DNA of 64,000 bases from Marinobacter oulmenensis (GTDB taxonomy: Bacteria > Pseudomonadota > Gammaproteobacteria > Pseudomonadales > Oleiphilaceae), in contig NZ_JACHFE010000002.1 in NCBI RefSeq assembly GCF_014201735.1, positions 434,001 through 498,000 on the forward strand, in the 5' to 3' direction. This document shows, piece after piece, positions 36,981 through 46,913 of this stretch. The translations under genes and the position numbers were made by a program. Numbering within the stretch: position 1 is the stretch's first letter; every line of letters starts with the position of its first letter. Under the pieces are notes generated by a model, which had not been told where the DNA came from, did no database searches, and saw only the letters and a list, made by a program, of their open reading frames with translations.

Positions 36981-37009
36981 TTGACAGCGCCTGATGCTCC
37001 CCATAAAGT
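36981..37009 (+). promoter_or_regulatory. Strong sigma-70 promoter of the SCP2 gene
   Basis: A perfect -35 TTGACA, a 17-bp spacer and a -10-like TAAAGT place the start near 37016, about 60 bases before the SCP2 ATG. AAGGA lies 6-7 bases before that ATG. Confidence 0.75.
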
Positions 37010-37076
37010 CAAACCAGATGTCGGCACAGCGCGGCGCCGTCAACATGCGAAGACAACCATCAAGTAAGGATAGACA

Positions 37077-37391
37077 ATGTCTGTAGCCCAGGTATTCGAA
37101 AAACTCGAGCAGAATTTCAACCCGGACGCGGCACAAGGCCTTGACCTGGTTTTCCAGTTTGACATTGAAGACGACAAGACCTACCACCTCGTCATCAAGG
37201 ACGGCACCTGCAAGCTTGAGGAAGGCCCTCACGATGACCCTTCGGTCACCCTGATCATGAATTCCGAAACGCTCCAGGGCATCGTCTCCGGCGAAACCGA
37301 CGGCATGCAGGCATTCATGGCCGGACAGCTTCGCGCAGAAGGCGATATGATGCTGGCCACCAAGCTTGGTGAACTGTTCAATATGGGCTGA
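37077..37391 (+). CDS. SCP2 sterol-binding domain lipid-carrier protein
   Basis: This 104-residue stand-alone SCP2 domain has FDIEDDKTYHLVIKDGTCKLEEG and DPSVTLIMNSETLQGIVSGETDGMQAFMAGQLRAEGDMMLATKLGELF, the family's beta-sheet and hydrophobic-tunnel helices. Such proteins bind acyl-CoAs or fatty acids. In this window it sits behind a strong promoter with a PsrA-like site, which ties it to fatty-acid metabolism along with etf. A bidirectional terminator follows at once. Confidence 0.92.
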   Translation: MSVAQVFEKLEQNFNPDAAQGLDLVFQFDIEDDKTYHLVIKDGTCKLEEGPHDDPSVTLIMNSETLQGIVSGETDGMQAFMAGQLRAEGDMMLATKLGELFNMG

Positions 37392-37403
37392 CCCCTGCCC
37401 CAT

Positions 37404-37435
37404 AAAAAAACCTGCGATTCGTCGCAGGTTTTTTT
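37404..37435. terminator. Bidirectional terminator with UUCG loop
   Basis: A perfect stem (AACCTGCGA with TCGCAGGTT) closed by the very stable TTCG tetraloop (37418-37421) is flanked by an A run and a T run extending the pairing to ~14 bp. It serves both scp2 and the convergent ChpA-like gene. Confidence 0.93.
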
Positions 37436-37465
37436 ATGCCTGGAAGAAAGTCACGTCCGCCCCGG

Positions 37466-39172
37466 TTAAAGCCCGACGCCATCCAGGGAAGTTTCGGCAA
37501 GTTGCAGGAGGTCGGTATTCCGGTCTTCCCTCTTGCCCATGCTCTCTATGTAGTACTCCAGCGAGGTCAGTGCATCCGCCAGTGCCTCCAGAACCTGCTC
37601 TGACGGAGCCTCCCGGGCATCCAGAAGCTGTTCCTGAATCGAGCTGGCAATCCGTGCGATAACCCCGGCTGCCTGATCATCCCCGGTCAGATACAGGCCA
37701 CCCCAGATACTGTGTAATGTCGCCGGCAGATTTGCCAGATGCAGCTTGTCGTAGTCAGACTCGATAAAGGCGGTAATGGCCCGTTTGGCCAGTGTCAGTG
37801 CGCTGCGCGCCTCATCCGCCACCACCCAGACGGCCTCCTGCAAATACAGAGAGCTGTCGCGCTTGCTATCAGGCTGGGCCAAGGCATCTGTTTCAGAGGT
37901 AATGCCCCGGTTAACCAGTTGCATCACGGCATCTTCAACACTCAGCACTGAAGACGCCAGCCGGTAAAGCTCATCCTCATCGGGCAAACGGTTGTCCTTC
38001 TCCCAGGAACGCAGCCGGGCGGCCTCCTCCCGGGCGATCGCTGCCAGCTTGCCCAGATCCAGCATCACCAGTGTGTTGGCAATCCGGCCCAGGCCGTCGG
38101 CAATAGGCGTCATTTCGGCAAGATCGGGCTCAATGCCCCGCTCGATGATATCCAGCTTGTCCTTGAGCAGGTTGAGCTCCTCCTGAAGGGCTTCAGACAG
38201 GGATTTCAGCACATCGGAACCCGGTCCATACAGTCGGCGGGCATGGGCTTCCATCATCGAATCCGGGAATTTCGACGGCGCCAGCTGGTAGCTGGACAGC
38301 ACGTCAATAACCTCCGGATTGGCGGAGCCGCTGCGGTACAGCAGGTAAACCAGGTCACGGAATAACGATTGTGGCACCTCACGGGACTCAGAGCGTCGAC
38401 CGATGTAGACCAGGTCCCGGGTGTATTTTTGGATGTCCATCAGCAGGCGCTTGCGGGCCCGGGTAAACCCCATGGCACGGTCTTCCATGGTGTTCGCCAC
38501 GATGTTCAGCAGGCACCACAACTGGCCCATCTCGGTACCCTGGCACAGTCGGGCGAAGCCCCGGGCGGCCCGGGCGATCAGCTTTTTACTCACCACCTCG
38601 TTGCGGTCACGCAGAATGGCAAGCAGGGCAACCTGGAACGTCAGGCGCATTCTGCCTGCCAGTATCTCCTGCTCGGACTCACTGCCTTCCAGAGGCTTGA
38701 GGGAAACATTGGCGCAGTAATTGACGTTCTGCGCAGGCTCTATATCAAAAAACCAGGATTCCGGGTACGGCGGTTTGCCATGCGCCTCACGCAGTTCGTT
38801 CAGGGCTGGCAGCAGCAGTTCCGGATGGTCCTGGCGCTCCTGATGGTAGTACTCGATGTACCGGCGGAGGATGAAGAGCGCACTGTTCAGCGCGGTGAGC
38901 AGCGTGTTCTTTCGATCATCAGGGCTGTCCGGAAAATCGGTGGCAACATCCACCGCTTCCTGACTAAGGCGACTGGCGCCCTTGAGCTCGACCAGTATGA
39001 AGATACCCCGCAGCTGATTGAGGTAATCCACACAGTTCTGAAGATCGTCACTGCTGGTGCGGTTTTCCTGGAAGCGTTCGAGGCTGGACTCAGCCTGCTT
39101 GATGGTCTGCTCGATTTCACTCCTGACCAGATCAAACGAGTGTGATCTTGTTGCCAGAGACGGTTGAACCAT
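37466..39172 (-). CDS. Orphan protein resembling the N-terminal Hpt region of ChpA
   Basis: The 568-residue, all-helical, cytosolic protein resembles the N-terminal part of ChpA, the giant CheA-like kinase of type IV pilus signalling. Shared features are the first Hpt-like helices (residues ~15-70), the segment ELLLPALNELREAHGKPPYPES, and a C-terminal Hpt-like stretch LHSIWGGLYLTGDDQAAGVI near 495. The CheA kinase core, CheW and receiver domains are absent; a terminator follows directly. At the first Hpt site the expected His appears as Asn52 (YLNQLRG). It has its own promoter. It may be a scaffold or a phosphate sink; the similarity is from recall and needs a profile search. Confidence 0.7.
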   Translation of the reverse strand: MVQPSLATRSHSFDLVRSEIEQTIKQAESSLERFQENRTSSDDLQNCVDYLNQLRGIFILVELKGASRLSQEAVDVATDFPDSPDDRKNTLLTALNSALFILRRYIEYYHQERQDHPELLLPALNELREAHGKPPYPESWFFDIEPAQNVNYCANVSLKPLEGSESEQEILAGRMRLTFQVALLAILRDRNEVVSKKLIARAARGFARLCQGTEMGQLWCLLNIVANTMEDRAMGFTRARKRLLMDIQKYTRDLVYIGRRSESREVPQSLFRDLVYLLYRSGSANPEVIDVLSSYQLAPSKFPDSMMEAHARRLYGPGSDVLKSLSEALQEELNLLKDKLDIIERGIEPDLAEMTPIADGLGRIANTLVMLDLGKLAAIAREEAARLRSWEKDNRLPDEDELYRLASSVLSVEDAVMQLVNRGITSETDALAQPDSKRDSSLYLQEAVWVVADEARSALTLAKRAITAFIESDYDKLHLANLPATLHSIWGGLYLTGDDQAAGVIARIASSIQEQLLDAREAPSEQVLEALADALTSLEYYIESMGKREDRNTDLLQLAETSLDGVGL

Positions 39173-39227
39173 AAACGCTTCCTGTTACTTTGCGGAAACT
39201 ACCGCGTCCTGTTGATAATCCTTCTAA

Positions 39228-39255
39228 CTTATAACATAAAATTCAACCGCCTCAA
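39228..39255 (-). promoter_or_regulatory. Candidate promoter of the ChpA-like gene
   Basis: On the minus strand TTGAGG (39255-39250) and TATAAG (39233-39228) are separated by 16 bp, in an AT-rich 123-bp gap between dnaQ and this gene. The predicted start near 39221 leaves a ~49-nt leader. Confidence 0.55.
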
Positions 39256-39295
39256 GAACCTCTGGCCGGAAATGCCGGAGACCCTGACCTGGTTC

Positions 39296-40006
39296 TCATT
39301 CCTTTCCGTCAAGCTTCGCCCATACGGTGTCACCGGCCTGCTCCGCCATCATTGAAAGGAAAGCGTCGTGCTCGCTGGCTTCCTCTTCGGTCGCCCGGAT
39401 CACAGCCAGTGGTTCGCGCTGTTCGCTCACCCGACGAATACCAGAAGCGCCGCCACCCTCGGAACTGTTGCCATCCAGTGACAGTGCAGTCTGCCCACCG
39501 GTCAGCAGCAGGTAGACATCAGCAAGGATTTCGGCATCCAGCAGGGCCCCGTGCAACTCACGGTTGCTGTTGTCGACACCGTAACGTTTACACAGGGCAT
39601 CCAGGCTGTTTTTCTGGCCCGGATGCTTGGCTCGGGCGATGGCCAGGGAATCCACAATGCCGCAATGATCGGCCGTGCGCCGCTTGGACTTGAGGCGGGC
39701 AAACTCCGAATCCATGAACCCGACGTCGAACGCCGCGTTGTGGATGACCAGTTCAGCGCCGTTAATGAATTCGAAAAACTCGTCAGCGATCTCGGCGAAC
39801 TTGGGCTTATCGGCAAGGAACTCGTTGGTTATGCCGTGGACCGTGATCGCCTCGGCGTCCACCTCACGTTCCGGATTGATATAAACGTGATAGTTGCGCC
39901 CGGTCAGTTCACGCTCCATGACCTCGACACAGCCAATTTCGATGATGCGATGGCCATCATTGGGGTCAATACCGGTCGTCTCGGTATCCAGTACGATCTG
40001 TCTCAT
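39296..40006 (-). CDS. dnaQ: DNA polymerase III epsilon subunit (3'-5' proofreading exonuclease)
   Basis: This 236-residue DEDDh exonuclease has Exo I VLDTETTGID (metal-binding Asp7, Glu9), Exo II VIHNAAFDVGFMDSEF and Exo III HGALLDAEILADVY with catalytic His and Asp. The C-terminal ~60 residues are the flexible tail that contacts the polymerase subunit. It is last in the yafS-rnhA-dnaQ minus-strand run, 41 bp after rnhA, an arrangement shared with E. coli and Pseudomonas. Confidence 0.97.
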   Translation of the reverse strand: MRQIVLDTETTGIDPNDGHRIIEIGCVEVMERELTGRNYHVYINPEREVDAEAITVHGITNEFLADKPKFAEIADEFFEFINGAELVIHNAAFDVGFMDSEFARLKSKRRTADHCGIVDSLAIARAKHPGQKNSLDALCKRYGVDNSNRELHGALLDAEILADVYLLLTGGQTALSLDGNSSEGGGASGIRRVSEQREPLAVIRATEEEASEHDAFLSMMAEQAGDTVWAKLDGKE

Positions 40007-40047
40007 TGCACTCGTTCCGTTCAGTCTCTGTCCCGGCTGACTGGCAT

Positions 40048-40488
40048 TCAGCCGGAAAGTTCGTCCACACCCCGATTGGCCAGCTCATCGGCCAGTTCGT
40101 TATCGGGGTTGCCGGAGTGGCCTTTGACCCAGTGCCAGTTGATGCTGTGACGGGCCACTTCCTGGTCCAGTTCCTGCCAGAGATCGGCATTCTTGACCGG
40201 CTTTCTGGCCGCTGTTTTCCAGCCATTGCGCTTCCAGCCTGCCATCCACTCGGTGATACCTTTGCGCACGTACTGTGAATCAGTGTAGAGCTCAACCTCA
40301 CAGGCCCGGTTGAGCGTTCTCAGCCCCTGGATCGCGGCCATCAGTTCCATGCGGTTATTGGTGGTCTGCTTCTCACCGCCATGAAGGGTTTTGCAGGCGC
40401 CGCCGTAACGCAGCACGACGCCCCAGCCACCCGGCCCCGGATTGCCTTTGCAGGCCCCGTCCGTATACAACACTACTTTGCCTGCCAT
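40048..40488 (-). CDS. rnhA: Ribonuclease HI
   Basis: The 146-residue RNase HI degrades RNA in RNA-DNA hybrids. All active-site residues fall at E. coli numbering: Asp10 (YTDGACKGN), Glu48 (NNRMELMA), Asp70 (YTDSQYV), His124 (KGHSG) and Asp134. The start at 40488 has GGGAG 5-6 bases upstream; it lies 16 bp inside the end of the methyltransferase gene, so the two are probably translationally coupled. Confidence 0.97.
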   Translation of the reverse strand: MAGKVVLYTDGACKGNPGPGGWGVVLRYGGACKTLHGGEKQTTNNRMELMAAIQGLRTLNRACEVELYTDSQYVRKGITEWMAGWKRNGWKTAARKPVKNADLWQELDQEVARHSINWHWVKGHSGNPDNELADELANRGVDELSG

Positions 40489-41294
40489 TCGTTCTCCCGG
40501 CCTGTGCGTTTCTGTCCTATTGCGTGCCCGGATGGTCCGGCACATCCTGTGGGAGCGCCAATGGTACCCGGTATCGGCAATACATTGGCCCGTCGCCAGG
40601 ATCTGCGTTTCCCGATACGGGCAGGCACGCGTTTGCGGGCAAGGATACAGTAATAGGCGCCCACTGGCAGGAGGTTGGCGTTACATTTCCTTTTCGCCCT
40701 GCCGGGACCGGAACGGCGGTGCCGGCGCTGTAGCGGAAGGCTGCAGAAATGGGTGAATGAACTTTCCATTTCACAACCAAGCAACGTCAGCCAGTCCTCC
40801 ATCCGCGAACGCATCAGGAAACGGCCGCCCCAGGGCCCCTGACGCTGGCGAGACAGCAGATGCCTGACACCCCAGAGGCTGAAAGGATTGAAGCCAATCA
40901 GGGCAATAACCCCTTCTCCCCGGAGCACACGTGCCGCCTCCCGCAGTACCTGATGCGGATAGGGCGAGAAATCGGCGGTGTGATGCAGAACCACCAGATC
41001 CATGGAGTCACCCGGGAAGGGCAGTTCGTCCGCGTCGCAGACGGCGGCACCGTCCGGCATGTTCGGGTGCCATGCCGGCGTGGTGATGATTTTCTGGGCA
41101 AAATCCGTCGAGGTTGCCAGCGGCAAACGGTGACTGACCCCCACCTGCAGCTGCCGCGCACCCGCCATCGCGCCCAGTTCGTGATCCAGCACTGCCCGCT
41201 GGCTGGCCAGCAACGACCGGCCCAGCGGGGTCTGGAACCATCTTTCGAAACTGTCATGACGGGCGGAATAGTCCACCGTTGGTTTTTTTTTCAA
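40473..41294 (-). CDS. yafS: Class I SAM-dependent methyltransferase, YafS-like
   Basis: This ~273-residue methyltransferase sits where yafS sits in E. coli, between gloB and rnhA. The core shows a partly degenerate SAM site (QLQVGVSH), [58 protein letters not shown] and [21 protein letters not shown]. The C-terminal ~60 residues are rich in Arg/Gly/Pro. A TTG start at 41294 is chosen because GAGGG lies 8 bases upstream; the frame's next candidate upstream is another TTG at 41309. The substrate is unknown. Confidence 0.85.
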   Translation of the reverse strand: MKKKPTVDYSARHDSFERWFQTPLGRSLLASQRAVLDHELGAMAGARQLQVGVSHRLPLATSTDFAQKIITTPAWHPNMPDGAAVCDADELPFPGDSMDLVVLHHTADFSPYPHQVLREAARVLRGEGVIALIGFNPFSLWGVRHLLSRQRQGPWGGRFLMRSRMEDWLTLLGCEMESSFTHFCSLPLQRRHRRSGPGRAKRKCNANLLPVGAYYCILARKRVPARIGKRRSWRRANVLPIPGTIGAPTGCAGPSGHAIGQKRTGRENEWQAK

Positions 41295-41409
41295 GCCGTT
41301 AGCCCTCAATTGGATACCGACTGACCAGCTGAACTTGATCCCCGTTCTTGGGACAGCGCGTCTGTTGCATTATCATAACAGGCACAATCAACGAGCACAT
41401 GGGGTCTGC

Positions 41410-42204
41410 ATGTTCAGTATTCATCCCGTTTCCGCCTTCTCCGACAACTACATATGGTGCCTTTGCGATTCCGAGTCCGGTACCGTACTGGTGGTGGATC
41501 CGGGCCAGGCCGAACCCGTTGAGCGGTTTCTCGAGGCCCGGGGCCTGACGCTGGACACCATTCTGGTCACTCACCATCATCCGGATCACACCGGCGGTAT
41601 CCGCCACCTGGTGGAAGCCCATCCGGATACCCGGGTTGTCGGGCCGGCAGACTCCCCTTTCAAAGCGGTCGACCGCACCGTGCATCCCGGCGACCAGGTG
41701 GTCTGGCAGGGACTGACCTTTGACGTGATGGCGGTACCGGGGCACACTCTGGACCATATTGCCTACTTTGCCGCGGCCCGGGTTGAAGGGCGCCCGGTGC
41801 TTTTCTGCGGGGATACCCTGTTTGCCTGCGGCTGTGGCCGGCTGTTCGAGGGCACACCCGAACAGATGTACAATTCGCTGGCATCGCTGCGCGAGCTGCC
41901 CGGGGAAACCGCGGTCTACTGCGCCCATGAATATACCCTGGCCAACCTCCGTTTCTCCCGCCACTGGCTGCCGGATGACAAGGAGCTGGCCGCTTTCGAG
42001 GACCACTGTCTGGGCCTGAGGGAGAAAAATCAGCCAACCCTGCCCACCACCGTGGAGCAGGAACGGACCCTCAACCCGTTCCTGCGCTGGGACGACCCCG
42101 AGGTGATTCGCGCAGCCGAGACTTACAGCGCGGATCACAACCTGGAAACCGGGACCCCAGCACTGGTATTTGCCGCCGTGCGCCATGGCAAGGACAATTT
42201 CTAA
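41410..42204 (+). CDS. gloB: Hydroxyacylglutathione hydrolase (glyoxalase II)
   Basis: GloB hydrolyses S-lactoylglutathione to lactate and glutathione in methylglyoxal detoxification. The 264-residue metallo-beta-lactamase fold protein has [10 protein letters not shown] (His55, His57, Asp59, His60), [28 protein letters not shown] and [11 protein letters not shown] as metal ligands and family motifs, and the C-terminal glutathione-binding domain. The start at 41410 aligns with the family; upstream in-frame sequence to 41335 is rejected. It is divergent from yafS and followed by mltD after 36 bp. Confidence 0.96.
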   Translation: MFSIHPVSAFSDNYIWCLCDSESGTVLVVDPGQAEPVERFLEARGLTLDTILVTHHHPDHTGGIRHLVEAHPDTRVVGPADSPFKAVDRTVHPGDQVVWQGLTFDVMAVPGHTLDHIAYFAAARVEGRPVLFCGDTLFACGCGRLFEGTPEQMYNSLASLRELPGETAVYCAHEYTLANLRFSRHWLPDDKELAAFEDHCLGLREKNQPTLPTTVEQERTLNPFLRWDDPEVIRAAETYSADHNLETGTPALVFAAVRHGKDNF

Positions 42205-42240
42205 ACCCCCGTTCAATCACGCTATTCCGGAATCACTACC

Positions 42241-43944
42241 ATGACGGTTAAACGACTTTGCTGGCTGCTGCTGTTCTCCATGCTGGTGTCAGCCTGCAGC
42301 CTTCTGCCCCGGGACAACGACACCGCCGATGCTGACCCGGTCGACTCAGACAAACTGGTGATCGCCACCGGCGATGATGAACTCAAAGCCTCCGTGGAAT
42401 CCGGCGATGACAATCCTGAAGGGGAAAATACCCGCCTGGACGACGCCATTTCCCCGGAACTTCAGGCCCAGGCGGAAGACTCCCGACGTCGCCTTGAAAA
42501 GTCCCCGAAGCAGGCGGAAGCCAAAGCCGAAGACGCCGATCTCTGGGATCGCCTGCGCTCCGGTTTTGCCATGGACCATAGCGTCGACAATCCGCGGGTT
42601 CAGGCCCAGTTGAACTGGTATGTAAGACACCCCGGCTACATCGACCGGGTGGTGGAACGGGGCAGCCGGTACCTCTATCACATCATCGAGACCACCGAAG
42701 AACGTGGCCTGCCAGGCGAGTACGCCCTGCTGCCCATTGTGGAAAGTGCGTTTGATCCGTTTGCCTATTCCCATGGTCGTGCCGCCGGCCTGTGGCAGTT
42801 CATTCCCTCCACCGGCAAATACTTCGGGCTCACCCAGAGCTGGTGGCACGATGACCGCCGCGACGTGCTGGCCGCAACCGACGCGGCACTCACCTACCTT
42901 GAAAGGCTGGCAAACCGTTTCGATGGCGACTACATGCTGGCTCTGGCGGCCTACAATTCCGGTGGCGGCACGGTTTCAAGCGCCATGCGCCGCAACCGTA
43001 ACGCCGGCAAGCCGACGGATTTCTGGTCTCTGTCACTGCCCCGGGAAACCCGGCACTACGGCCCCAAACTGATCGCACTGGCCAAGATCATCGATAACCC
43101 TGAGGCCTACGACATCGATCTGCCGTCCCTCAAGAACGAGCCCTATTTCGAAGTCGTTGAGACCGGCTCTCAGCTGGATCTCGCCCAGGCAGCCGATCTG
43201 GCGGGCGTTGACGTGGATGAAATCTATCTGCTGAACCCCTCCTACAACCGCTGGGCAACCAACCCGGACGGTCCACACCGTTTGCTGGTGCCCCGGGAAA
43301 ACGCAGATACCTTCCGCGCCGCCCTGGCTGAATTCCCGGAGGGTGAGCGTGTGTCCTGGCGCAACTATTCCGTGCAGAGTGGTGACAGCCTGATCACGAT
43401 TGCCCGCAAGTTCTCCACCACCCCCAGGGTGATTCAGCAGGTCAACAAACTGGATTCGGACCTGATCCGGATCGGCCAGCAACTGCTGATTCCATCTGCC
43501 AGCAAGGGCTCGGATGCCTATGCCCTCAGCCAGTCCCAGCGGGTTGAACGCATCCAGGACCGCAAACGCCAGGGCAGCAAGGTGCATTACCGGGTTCGCC
43601 GTGGCGATACCTTCTGGGACATTGCCCGTGAGCACCGGGTCACCGTTCGTCAGGTGGCTGCCTGGAATGGCATGGCGCCAGGGGACCCACTGATCCCGGG
43701 CAAGGAACTGGTGATCTGGTCGAAAACCCAGCAGGCCACCTCGTCGACAGCAGCCCGCAGCAGTGACGGCATGGTTCGCAAGGTGGGCTATCGGGTCCGC
43801 AGCGGCGATTCCCTGTCCGCCATCGCCAGCCGTTTTTCGGTCAATGTTGGCGACATCGCTTCATGGAACGATCTTAATACCGACCGTTATCTGCAACCCG
43901 GACAAAGTCTGGTACTCTACGTGGACATCAGAAACAGCCCCTAA
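42241..43944 (+). CDS. mltD: Membrane-bound lytic murein transglycosylase D
   Basis: MltD cleaves peptidoglycan glycan strands to 1,6-anhydromuropeptides. The 567-residue lipoprotein has a lipobox LVSAC (Cys at ~19), an acidic linker, and an SLT domain near 145-265 with the catalytic Glu in PIVESAFDPFAYSHGRAAGLWQFIPSTGKYFGL and ALAAYNSGGGTV. Three LysM repeats follow (near 375-420, 450-495 and 515-562: YSVQSGDSL, YRVRRGDTF, YRVRSGDSL). It precedes the yej peptide importer by 12 bp, which fits muropeptide release and uptake. Confidence 0.95.
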   Translation: MTVKRLCWLLLFSMLVSACSLLPRDNDTADADPVDSDKLVIATGDDELKASVESGDDNPEGENTRLDDAISPELQAQAEDSRRRLEKSPKQAEAKAEDADLWDRLRSGFAMDHSVDNPRVQAQLNWYVRHPGYIDRVVERGSRYLYHIIETTEERGLPGEYALLPIVESAFDPFAYSHGRAAGLWQFIPSTGKYFGLTQSWWHDDRRDVLAATDAALTYLERLANRFDGDYMLALAAYNSGGGTVSSAMRRNRNAGKPTDFWSLSLPRETRHYGPKLIALAKIIDNPEAYDIDLPSLKNEPYFEVVETGSQLDLAQAADLAGVDVDEIYLLNPSYNRWATNPDGPHRLLVPRENADTFRAALAEFPEGERVSWRNYSVQSGDSLITIARKFSTTPRVIQQVNKLDSDLIRIGQQLLIPSASKGSDAYALSQSQRVERIQDRKRQGSKVHYRVRRGDTFWDIAREHRVTVRQVAAWNGMAPGDPLIPGKELVIWSKTQQATSSTAARSSDGMVRKVGYRVRSGDSLSAIASRFSVNVGDIASWNDLNTDRYLQPGQSLVLYVDIRNSP

Positions 43945-43956
43945 CGTTTGAGAACC

Positions 43957-45789
43957 ATGACAAAAATCCGGAAAGCACCGTCTTTTCTGACCACCCTGCT
44001 CGGCGCTGCCTGCCTGGTTACCGCTTCAACGGTAACCCAGGCCGACAGTCAGGGTGGTGACGCTCCCGCAGCCTCCCATGGCATCGCCATGCACGGCGAA
44101 CTCAAGTATCCCCGGGACTTCCGGCACTTCGATTACGTCAATCCGGACGCCCCCAAGAACGGCACCCTTCGGGTTTCAGAGGTCTCAAACGGCTTCGACA
44201 GCTTCAACCCGTTCGTGGTCCGGGGTGTATCAGCCAGCGGGATCGGCAACTATGTCTACGACACGCTCATGGTCCCCTCCGACGACGAGCCTTTCTCCGA
44301 ATACGGTCTGATCGCCGAAAGCGTCGAGGTCCCGGATGACCGCAGTTATATCGTCTTCAATCTCCGCCCGGAGGCCCGGTTCCAGGACGGCGAGCCGATC
44401 ACCGCGTCGGATGTGGAATTCTCGTTCCGGATACTGACCACCGAGGGGCATCCGTTCTACCGCAACTATTACGCAAACGTGGACGAAGTCACCGTTGAGG
44501 GGCCACACCGGATCCGTTTCGATTTCGACGTGTCCGGCAACCGTGAACTTCCGCTGATTCTTGGCCAGTTGCCGGTACTGCCGGAACACGACTGGCAGGA
44601 CCGTGATTTTGAGTCCAGCGGTCTGGCGGTGCCCGTGGGCAGCGGCCCCTATCGTATTGCCAACTTTGAGGCCGGCCGCTCAGTCACTTACGAGCGGGTC
44701 GACGACTACTGGGCCGAAGATCTGCCGGTGCGTAAAGGCCGATTCAACTTCCAGCGTATTGAATACGAGTACTATAACGACGACACCGTCGCCCTGGAGG
44801 CGTTCAAAGCCGGTAATTTCGATTACCGCCGCGAATTCTCCGCCAAGAACTGGGCCACCGCCTATACCGGTAACGCCTTCGATGAAGGCCGGATCACCAA
44901 GGCCGCCATCGAGCATCACCGCCCGATGGGCATGCAGGGATTTGCCTTCAATACTCGCCGGAAAGTATTTCAGGAGCCGCTGGTGCGCCAGGCTCTGGCC
45001 TATGGTTTTGACTTCCGCTGGGCCAACACCAACCTGTTCTACGGTCAATACTCCCGTACCACCAGTTATTTCGAGAACAGCGAACTGGCCTCCTCGGGAT
45101 TGCCCGAAGGACGGGAACTTGAGCTCCTCGAACCGTTCCGTGATCAACTGCCCGACGCCGTATTCAACAGCGAATACACGCCACCGGATACCAGCAAAGA
45201 CACCAGTATGCGCGACAACCTGCGCACCGCGCTGACCCTTTTGCGCAAGGCCGGTTACCGTATTCAGGACGGGCGCATGGTCAACACCGACACCGGAGCG
45301 CCGCTGGCGTTCGAAATCCTGCTGTTCCAGAAAAGTTTTGAACGGGTTGTTCTGCCCTTCAAACAGAACCTGGCCAAGCTCGGCATTGATGTCACAGTGC
45401 GTCTGGTGGACAGCAACCAGTATGTCCAGCGTGTACGCAACTTCGACTACGACATGATCACCCAGCGCATCCCCCAGTCGGACTCGCCCGGCAACGAACA
45501 GCGCAGCTTCTGGCATTCGGACAACGTCGATGTAACCGGCTCCCGGAACTACATGGGTGTCAGTGATCCGGTCGTGGATGAACTGGTGGAGATGGTCATC
45601 CAGGCGCCGGACCGCAAAGCACTTGTAGAGCGCACGCGAGCCCTGGACCGCGTCCTGCTCCACGGCCATTATGTGATCCCCCACTGGTATCTGGCCAAAG
45701 ACAGAGTGGCGTACTGGAACAAGCTGCAGCGCCCGGAAACCACACCCAAGAATGGCGTTGATATCGACAACTGGTGGATCAACCCCTGA
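43957..45789 (+). CDS. yejA: Extracellular peptide-binding protein of a YejABEF-type ABC transporter
   Basis: This ~610-residue SBP_bac_5 protein has a Sec signal peptide (FLTTLLGAACLVTASTVTQA) and the YejA-type start HGIAMHGELKYPRDFRHFDYVNPDAPKNGTLR. Later motifs are FNLRPEARFQDGEPITASDVEFSFR and FNTRRKVFQEPLVRQALAYGFDF. YejA binds peptides (microcin C, murein peptides or antimicrobial peptides) in the periplasm. ATG 43957 is used; a TTG three codons upstream is possible. It is the first gene of yejABEF, just after mltD. Confidence 0.93.
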   Translation: MTKIRKAPSFLTTLLGAACLVTASTVTQADSQGGDAPAASHGIAMHGELKYPRDFRHFDYVNPDAPKNGTLRVSEVSNGFDSFNPFVVRGVSASGIGNYVYDTLMVPSDDEPFSEYGLIAESVEVPDDRSYIVFNLRPEARFQDGEPITASDVEFSFRILTTEGHPFYRNYYANVDEVTVEGPHRIRFDFDVSGNRELPLILGQLPVLPEHDWQDRDFESSGLAVPVGSGPYRIANFEAGRSVTYERVDDYWAEDLPVRKGRFNFQRIEYEYYNDDTVALEAFKAGNFDYRREFSAKNWATAYTGNAFDEGRITKAAIEHHRPMGMQGFAFNTRRKVFQEPLVRQALAYGFDFRWANTNLFYGQYSRTTSYFENSELASSGLPEGRELELLEPFRDQLPDAVFNSEYTPPDTSKDTSMRDNLRTALTLLRKAGYRIQDGRMVNTDTGAPLAFEILLFQKSFERVVLPFKQNLAKLGIDVTVRLVDSNQYVQRVRNFDYDMITQRIPQSDSPGNEQRSFWHSDNVDVTGSRNYMGVSDPVVDELVEMVIQAPDRKALVERTRALDRVLLHGHYVIPHWYLAKDRVAYWNKLQRPETTPKNGVDIDNWWINP

Positions 45790-45827
45790 TCCCGGCAAGA
45801 CGACCGTAAAGGAAGGATTCCGCCTGG

Positions 45828-46913
45828 ATGGGCATCTACATACTCCGACGCCTGGCATTGATCATCCCCACGCTGGTGGGAATCATGCTGCTGAACTTCA
45901 TCATTGTGCAGGCAGCGCCCGGTGGGCCGGTTGAACAGTTGATCGCCGAGATGGAGGGGCATGGCGGCAGCGCCCTTGCCCGGGCCAGCGGTGGCGACAC
46001 CGGCGGGGAGGTGGCCAGCGGTTCCGGCGACAGCCGGGGCTCCCGCGGGCTACCTCCGGAAATGCTCGAAGACATCGAAGAGATGTACGGCTTTGACATG
46101 CCCGCCCACGAACGTTTCCTGAAGATGCTGGGCGACTACGCCACTTTCGATTTCGGCGACTCCTTCTTCCGTGACCGAAGCGTGGTGGAGCTGATCATCG
46201 ACAAGATGCCGGTCTCCATCTCTCTGGGGCTCTGGTCCACCCTGATCATCTACCTGATTTCCATTCCGCTGGGCGTCCGGAAGGCGGTGACCGACGGCTC
46301 CCGCTTCGATGTCTGGACCAGTTCAGCCATTGTCGTGGGTTATGCGATCCCCGGGTTTCTGTTCGCCATCCTGCTGATCGTTCTGTTCGCCGGCGGCAGC
46401 TATTTTGACTGGTTCCCGCTCCGGGGCCTCACCTCCCCCGACTTCGAACAGATGACCTGGTACCAGAAGGCCGGGGATTATTTCTGGCATCTGGCGCTGC
46501 CCGTCACCGCCAACGTCATCGGCGGCTTCGCCACCCTGACCCTGCTGACCAAGAACTCCTTCCTGGACGAGATCAGCAAACAGTATGTGGTCACGGCCAG
46601 GGCCAAAGGGCTGGAGGAAAAACAGGTGCTTTACGGCCATGTCTTCCGCAATGCGATGCTGATCGTTATTGCCAGCCTGCCGGGGGTTCTGGTGTCTCTG
46701 TTCTTCACCGGATCCCTGCTAATTGAAGTGATCTTCTCACTGGACGGCCTTGGTTTGCTGGGGTTTGAAGCTGCACTCAACCGGGACTACCCGGTCATTT
46801 TCGGCACGCTCTACATCTTCACGCTGATGGGGCTGATACTGAAGCTGATCAGCGACATCACCTATGTCCTGGTGGACCCGCGCATCGACTTTGAAAGCCG
46901 GGAGGGCGCATGA
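45828..46913 (+). CDS. yejB: Peptide ABC transporter permease YejB
   Basis: This 361-residue inner-membrane permease begins [37 protein letters not shown], the classic DppB/OppB-type first span and post-span PGGP motif. A Gly/Ser-rich periplasmic insert (residues ~45-80) is characteristic of YejB. The EAA loop is [28 protein letters not shown]. It follows AAGGAAGG and its stop overlaps the yejE start (ATGA), so stoichiometric expression is expected. Confidence 0.94.
   Translation: MGIYILRRLALIIPTLVGIMLLNFIIVQAAPGGPVEQLIAEMEGHGGSALARASGGDTGGEVASGSGDSRGSRGLPPEMLEDIEEMYGFDMPAHERFLKMLGDYATFDFGDSFFRDRSVVELIIDKMPVSISLGLWSTLIIYLISIPLGVRKAVTDGSRFDVWTSSAIVVGYAIPGFLFAILLIVLFAGGSYFDWFPLRGLTSPDFEQMTWYQKAGDYFWHLALPVTANVIGGFATLTLLTKNSFLDEISKQYVVTARAKGLEEKQVLYGHVFRNAMLIVIASLPGVLVSLFFTGSLLIEVIFSLDGLGLLGFEAALNRDYPVIFGTLYIFTLMGLILKLISDITYVLVDPRIDFESREGA

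Noticed and set aside
40998-41294. Degenerate methyltransferase as a pseudogene
   Set aside because: The SAM glycine motif is weak, but the frame is intact, the DAD/LVVLHH/GFNP motifs are kept and it is coupled to rnhA, as yafS is elsewhere.
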